Origin: Hydrogenophilales bacterium 16-61-112
GTDB lineage: Bacteria > Pseudomonadota > Gammaproteobacteria > Burkholderiales > Thiobacillaceae
Assembly (NCBI GenBank): GCA_002257045.1
Contig: NCHD01000001.1
Coordinates: forward strand, 1-64,000
Reading direction: 5' to 3'
Length of the DNA: 64,000 nt
Position 1 is the stretch's first letter, and each line of letters starts with the position of its first letter. Below, one piece after another: positions 58,994 to 64,000 of the stretch. Under the pieces are notes generated by a model. That model was not told where the DNA came from. It was given only the letters and a program-made list of their open reading frames with translations, and searched no databases. Made by a program: the position numbers and the translations under genes.

Positions 58994-59021
58994 GTGACAC
59001 AATTATAGCCAATGTGACACA
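58994..59021 (-). promoter_or_regulatory. Promoter with direct-repeat operator of the VapBC-type module
   Basis: On the top strand GTGACACA occurs at 58994-59001 and 59014-59021, exactly 20 bases (two helical turns) apart. Between them, on the minus strand, is a consensus TATAAT (59002-59007). The arrangement brackets the -10 box and suggests cooperative binding of the antitoxin. A transcript would start about 29 bases before the antitoxin ATG. Confidence 0.65.
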
Positions 59022-59045
59022 TCCGCCGCCAGCCTGTTTTTTGCC

Positions 59046-60845
<1,800 letters not shown>

Positions 60846-60964
60846 AGCGAGCCTTGGCTGGGCAACAGCTAGCGCACACCCCGCCGCGCTGGCGGTGCTG
60901 GACGACAATCCCTGTTGCGCAGTATCCTGCACATAATTCTGTCATCCCCGTCAAGGAGTAGACC

Positions 60965-61306
60965 ATGGGCTTTTCCACCGGCGATGTGGTGCCATTTACC
61001 CAGGCGCGCGCCAATCTTTCCGAGCTGGCCGACCAGGCCAAGGCCGGCGCCGAGAAAATCATCACTAAAAACGGCGAGAGTTACGTCGCCCTGATCGACG
61101 CCGACCGGCTGGACTACTACCACCGGCTGGAACGCGAGCGCATCCATCTGTTGCTCATCGACGATGCCCGCCGTGGTCTGGCCGACATCGCCGCCGGACG
61201 GACCTTCGAGGCCGATGGCGCCATCGAGCGGCTACAGCAGCGCCGGGCCGCGACCGGTCCCGCCAACTCGTCCCCCGCTGGCAAGCCCACCCGGAAGCGT
61301 GGCTGA
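60965..61306 (+). CDS. Phd/YefM-family antitoxin
   Basis: This 113-residue antitoxin has VVPFTQARANLSELADQAKA and IITKNGESYVALIDADRLDY, the Phd/YefM N-terminal fold; its helical C-terminal tail ends in a basic stretch SSPAGKPTRKRG. AAGGAG lies seven bases before ATG 60965. It overlaps the toxin GTG by eight bases. Its role is to bind and inhibit the following RelE/ParE toxin and repress the operon. Confidence 0.85.
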   Translation: MGFSTGDVVPFTQARANLSELADQAKAGAEKIITKNGESYVALIDADRLDYYHRLERERIHLLLIDDARRGLADIAAGRTFEADGAIERLQQRRAATGPANSSPAGKPTRKRG

Positions 61307-61682
61307 GCGCCTGGTCCGGGTCGAGCTGACCGCGAGCTTTCTGGAACGCCTCGACGCCGTCGAAGGCTTCCTGCTGGAAGCCGACGCGGGCTTTGTCTTC
61401 GATGCGCTGTTGGCCGAACTGCGCGCCACGGTCATCCCCAACCTGAGCCGCTATCCCCGCATCGGCCGGCGCTACCTGGACAACCCGCCCCAATCAGCCG
61501 AAGCGCTGGCCCAACTCGCCGCGCTGCCGGCCGGCGCCGCTCAGGCCCTGCGCGAATACCTGCATGGCGACTACCTCATGCTGTACGCCGCATCTGAGAT
61601 CGACGCCACGGTTTACCTGCTGTCCATCCGGCATCACCGCCAGCTTTCGTTTGATTTTTCTCGGCTGTGGCCCGGGGCGTGA
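61299..61682 (+). CDS. RelE/ParE-type toxin
   Basis: This 127-residue protein starts at GTG 61299 (VAERLVRVELTASFLERLDA) and contains ALLAELRATVIPNLSRYPRI GRRYLDN (contiguous), LREYLHGDYLMLYAASEIDA and VYLLSIRHHRQLSFDF, the ParE/RelE toxin layout with the typical IRHHRQ end. An upstream frame to 61164 lies inside the antitoxin gene. The stop overlaps the next gene's ATG. Target (ribosome or gyrase) is undecided. Confidence 0.8.
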   Translation: MAERLVRVELTASFLERLDAVEGFLLEADAGFVFDALLAELRATVIPNLSRYPRIGRRYLDNPPQSAEALAQLAALPAGAAQALREYLHGDYLMLYAASEIDATVYLLSIRHHRQLSFDFSRLWPGA

Positions 61683-62743
61683 TGTCCACGGCGCATATGG
61701 TGGCAGACCCTATTTTTTCCTTCCGTAATCACTATGTCCCAGAGCACTATCTGAAGAGATGGTCTGGCGGCACGCCAAGAGTTTGGACGTACAGGCTGCT
61801 TGTTCCACATGAGCATGTTCAGTTGTGGAAAAATTACTCACTAGAATCGATTGGGAGAAGGAACCACCTCTATACGCGAATTCGGGAGGGGAACGAATCC
61901 GATGAACTTGAGCGTTGGTTTAGTACGAATTTTGAATGCCCGGCCAATTTGATAATCGAAAAGGTTGTTACCGGTGAGCCCCTTGTTCCGGATGATTGGA
62001 GAACACTTGCACGCTTTGTAGCGCTGCAGGATGTTCGTACGCCAGCGAGGATGACGGAGATCATCGAGAGCGCACGTGATTACTTACCTGCGATGCTCAA
62101 AGAGGTTTTGGAAGGCGCTGTGGAGGACATAAGGGCTGCGAAAGATAAGGATCTCCCCTTACCTGTTATCCAAGACAAGCCCCGTGCTATTCCTCTCCCG
62201 ATGGCTGTACGCACGGAAATTGAACCCGGGGCGGAAACAGGAACACTACGTATTGAAACGGTGGCCGGCAGAGGTTATTGGCTGTACGCGGTCGAGGTAT
62301 TGCTGACCCAAACAGTCAAACTCTTGGAGAGCCATAGGTGGACGGTCGTTCGACCTCCTGTAGGGATGAAGTGGCTTACTAGCGACAATCCAGTCGTAAA
62401 ACTCAATTTCTACAGCAATGGAAGTTTCGACCTTGGTGGTGGCTGGGGTAACCCTGGTTCGGAGATTCTCCTGCCACTTTCTCCTGAGTATTTGCTTTAT
62501 ACGCAAGTCGGAAAAAGGCCTAGGTTTGCTCGCGGGGATCGTTTACCAGAACCGCTGGCTTCTCAAATTCAGGGCCTTATCATCAAAAATGCACACCGAT
62601 ACATCTTTTCCGACCAAATTGATCCAGCAGTTCCAAATGCGCGCCCTCGTGTCGTGAGTAAGGAGATGGTTCGTATGGAGGATCTGGGATGGGCCGAGTT
62701 TCATGGCGCACAGACCAAAGCAGAGCAGGAACTGCACGACTGA
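61682..62743 (+). CDS. DUF4238 domain protein
   Basis: This 353-residue protein has the DUF4238 opening FRNHYVPEHYLKRWSGG (H-Y-V-P then Y-L-x-R), a middle region with WRTLARFVALQDVRTPARMT and a C-terminal WLTSDNPVVKLNF and EILLPLSPEYLLY, typical of the family. ATG 61682 overlaps the toxin TGA. Codon use and base composition are visibly less GC-rich than the genes on both sides, suggesting recent acquisition. Function is unknown; some members occur near defence genes. It may be a third gene of the toxin-antitoxin operon. Confidence 0.8.
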   Translation: MSTAHMVADPIFSFRNHYVPEHYLKRWSGGTPRVWTYRLLVPHEHVQLWKNYSLESIGRRNHLYTRIREGNESDELERWFSTNFECPANLIIEKVVTGEPLVPDDWRTLARFVALQDVRTPARMTEIIESARDYLPAMLKEVLEGAVEDIRAAKDKDLPLPVIQDKPRAIPLPMAVRTEIEPGAETGTLRIETVAGRGYWLYAVEVLLTQTVKLLESHRWTVVRPPVGMKWLTSDNPVVKLNFYSNGSFDLGGGWGNPGSEILLPLSPEYLLYTQVGKRPRFARGDRLPEPLASQIQGLIIKNAHRYIFSDQIDPAVPNARPRVVSKEMVRMEDLGWAEFHGAQTKAEQELHD

Positions 62744-62853
62744 TGAACATGAACCGATTGGTTGCCTAGGTTGATGGCGGCCAGCAAGCGCTTGATTTGG
62801 TCGAAAACCACTCCCTCACATCGCTCAGCACGGGCGACGCGCATCCCCTGCAA

Positions 62854-64000
62854 TCAACCCTTCAACGCATTCCCCACCACCTCCGCCACATCCTTCGCCA
62901 AGCCTTCGACGGCAGCGATGCGCTCCAGCGCGGCGCGTGCATGCGCTTGCCGTCCGGCGTCGAACTGCCGCCAGCGGTCGAAGCTGCGCGCGATGCGTGA
63001 GGCGACCTGCGGGTTTATTGCCTGGAGTTCGCTGATGACGTCGGCGGCCAGGGCGTAGCCGCTGCCGTCGGCGGCGTGGAAGTGACGCGGGTTGCCGCCG
63101 CAGAAACCGCGCACTAGTGCGTATACCCGATTCGGATTTTTGAGATCGAAGGCAGGGTGCTGCATCAGCGCCCGCACGCGCGCGACGGTGCCGGGCAGGC
63201 GCGAGGTGGCCTGCACCGAAAACCATTTGTCGATGACCAGGGCTTCGGTTTGCCAGCGGGCGTAAAAGTCTGCGAGCGCCACTTCCCGTTCGGGCAGGTC
63301 GAGGTTGGCGAGCGTGGCCAGCGCGGCGATTTCGTCGGTCATGTTGCCGCCAGCCCCGTTGCCGCCAGCCGCGAGTTGGGCGGTGAGGCGCGGCACGACC
63401 GAGGCTTGCAGATACCCAGCATCGCTTTCCGCCAGATAAGCCAGGCAGGCGTTGCGCAGGGCGCGCTGGCCGACCTGCGCGCCGTCGGGGGCGTAGGCGG
63501 CGGTGGGGGCGAGGGCGGTCCACACGGCTTCGAGTTTGTCGCGCAGGCGGGCGGCAAGGTGGCGGCGCAGGGTCACGCGCGCGGTGTGGATGGCTTCGGG
63601 GTCGATGGTGCCGCCTTGGGCAACCACAGCTTCGGCGAGCACCGCTTCGGCGGGCAGGTTCAGGGCCTCGGCGGCGAGCGCGGGGTCGAGGCTCAGGCCA
63701 GCGTCGAGCACGCGCCCGCAGGCCGCGACGAAGGCATCTGGAATCCAGTCGCTGCCGGCGCCGCCCGCCGCGATACCGGCGAGCAGGACGCGCGTCGCCA
63801 GCCGTTGTCCGGCTTCCCAGCGGTTGAAGGCGTCGGAATCGTGCGCCATCAGGTGCGCGAGTTCGGCATCGGTCTGTTCGAATTCCAGCAGCACCGGCGC
63901 GGAGAAATCGCGTAGCAGCGAGGCGACGGGGGCGGCGGGAATGCCTTCGAAGACGAAGGTCTGCGTGGGCTCGGTGAGCGAGAGCACGCGCGTGGTGCCG
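62854..64000 (-). CDS. pepN: Aminopeptidase N (PepN), C-terminal part
   Basis: The window ends inside this gene, leaving about 382 residues of the C-terminal helical domain. Matching features are TQTFVFEGIPAAPVASLLRD FSAPVLLEFEQ (contiguous), HDSDAFNRWEAGQRLATRVL, WQTEALVIDKWFSVQATS and HPAFDLKNPNRVYALVRGFC GGNPRHFHAADGSGY. The catalytic zinc domain lies beyond the right edge. PepN is the main broad-specificity aminopeptidase of peptide turnover. It converges on the DUF4238 gene with a 110-base spacer in which I see no feature. Confidence 0.93.
   Translation of the reverse strand, partial: GTTRVLSLTEPTQTFVFEGIPAAPVASLLRDFSAPVLLEFEQTDAELAHLMAHDSDAFNRWEAGQRLATRVLLAGIAAGGAGSDWIPDAFVAACGRVLDAGLSLDPALAAEALNLPAEAVLAEAVVAQGGTIDPEAIHTARVTLRRHLAARLRDKLEAVWTALAPTAAYAPDGAQVGQRALRNACLAYLAESDAGYLQASVVPRLTAQLAAGGNGAGGNMTDEIAALATLANLDLPEREVALADFYARWQTEALVIDKWFSVQATSRLPGTVARVRALMQHPAFDLKNPNRVYALVRGFCGGNPRHFHAADGSGYALAADVISELQAINPQVASRIARSFDRWRQFDAGRQAHARAALERIAAVEGLAKDVAEVVGNALKG

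Overview
The window is GC-rich bacterial chromosome that reads as a betaproteobacterium. My guess is a Thiobacillus-like or other Nitrosomonadales-type organism, because of the murA-hisG pairing, the DUF3579 and DUF1348 families, a periplasmic DsrE-like protein, an SHP-like cytochrome and the PilY1/PilW style. The genus is inference. Both edges cut genes: murA on the left, pepN on the right. I saw no rRNA, tRNA, CRISPR array or complete insertion sequence, and no gene-free stretch above 300 bases.

Region 1 (1-2291): the 3' end of murA carries a 20-bp tandem duplication that changes its last codons. A degenerate copy of the hisG start follows, then a HepT-MntA (HEPN/nucleotidyltransferase) toxin-antitoxin pair, a REP/MITE-like spacer and the intact hisG.

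Region 2 (2336-17575): a long co-directional surface-polysaccharide cluster. It holds a Wzx-type flippase, four methyltransferases (two FkbM, one TIGR04325, one class I), several glycosyltransferases (one broken), a sugar epimerase/dehydratase plus DegT aminotransferase pair, and a terminal module like Pseudomonas wbpV-wbpL-wbpM. That module would make and load a 6-deoxy-HexNAc onto undecaprenyl phosphate. No Wzy polymerase is recognisable.

Region 3 (17580-21287, minus): a GT4 glycosyltransferase, an ELM1-family protein, a RelE/ParE toxin-antitoxin pair and glycine oxidase thiO.

Region 4 (21387-36452): the type IV pilus minor-pilin operon fimT-pilV-pilW-pilX-pilY1-pilE converges on ispH-fkpB-lspA-ileS-ribF-murJ, with rpsT divergent beyond. 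The same neighbourhood is known from Pseudomonas aeruginosa, so this is an old conserved block.

Region 5 (36537-43785): DUF3579, a 31-residue membrane peptide with a PuuD-like membrane protein, arginine synthesis (argD, argF, argG with a DUF2283 gene), ppnP, yajQ, a DJ-1/YajL protein, a CBS protein and a DsrE-like protein.

Region 6 (43818-53198): rsgA, pterin dehydratase, an SHP-like cytochrome c, orn, a TetR regulator with two palindromic operators facing a DUF1348 gene, a PPOX protein, hemH-hrcA divergent from nadK-recN, and a thermonuclease.

Region 7 (53257-64000): a 58-residue ORF with a nucleotidyltransferase, an aconitase gene carrying two out-of-frame deletions, lysS overlapping a VapBC-type module, recQ, a YefM/RelE-type pair overlapping a less GC-rich DUF4238 gene, and pepN.

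The most unusual aspects are five toxin-antitoxin-like modules placed inside or against housekeeping operons, and a set of small indel lesions (murA, one glycosyltransferase, acnA twice) that are either real decay or assembly errors.
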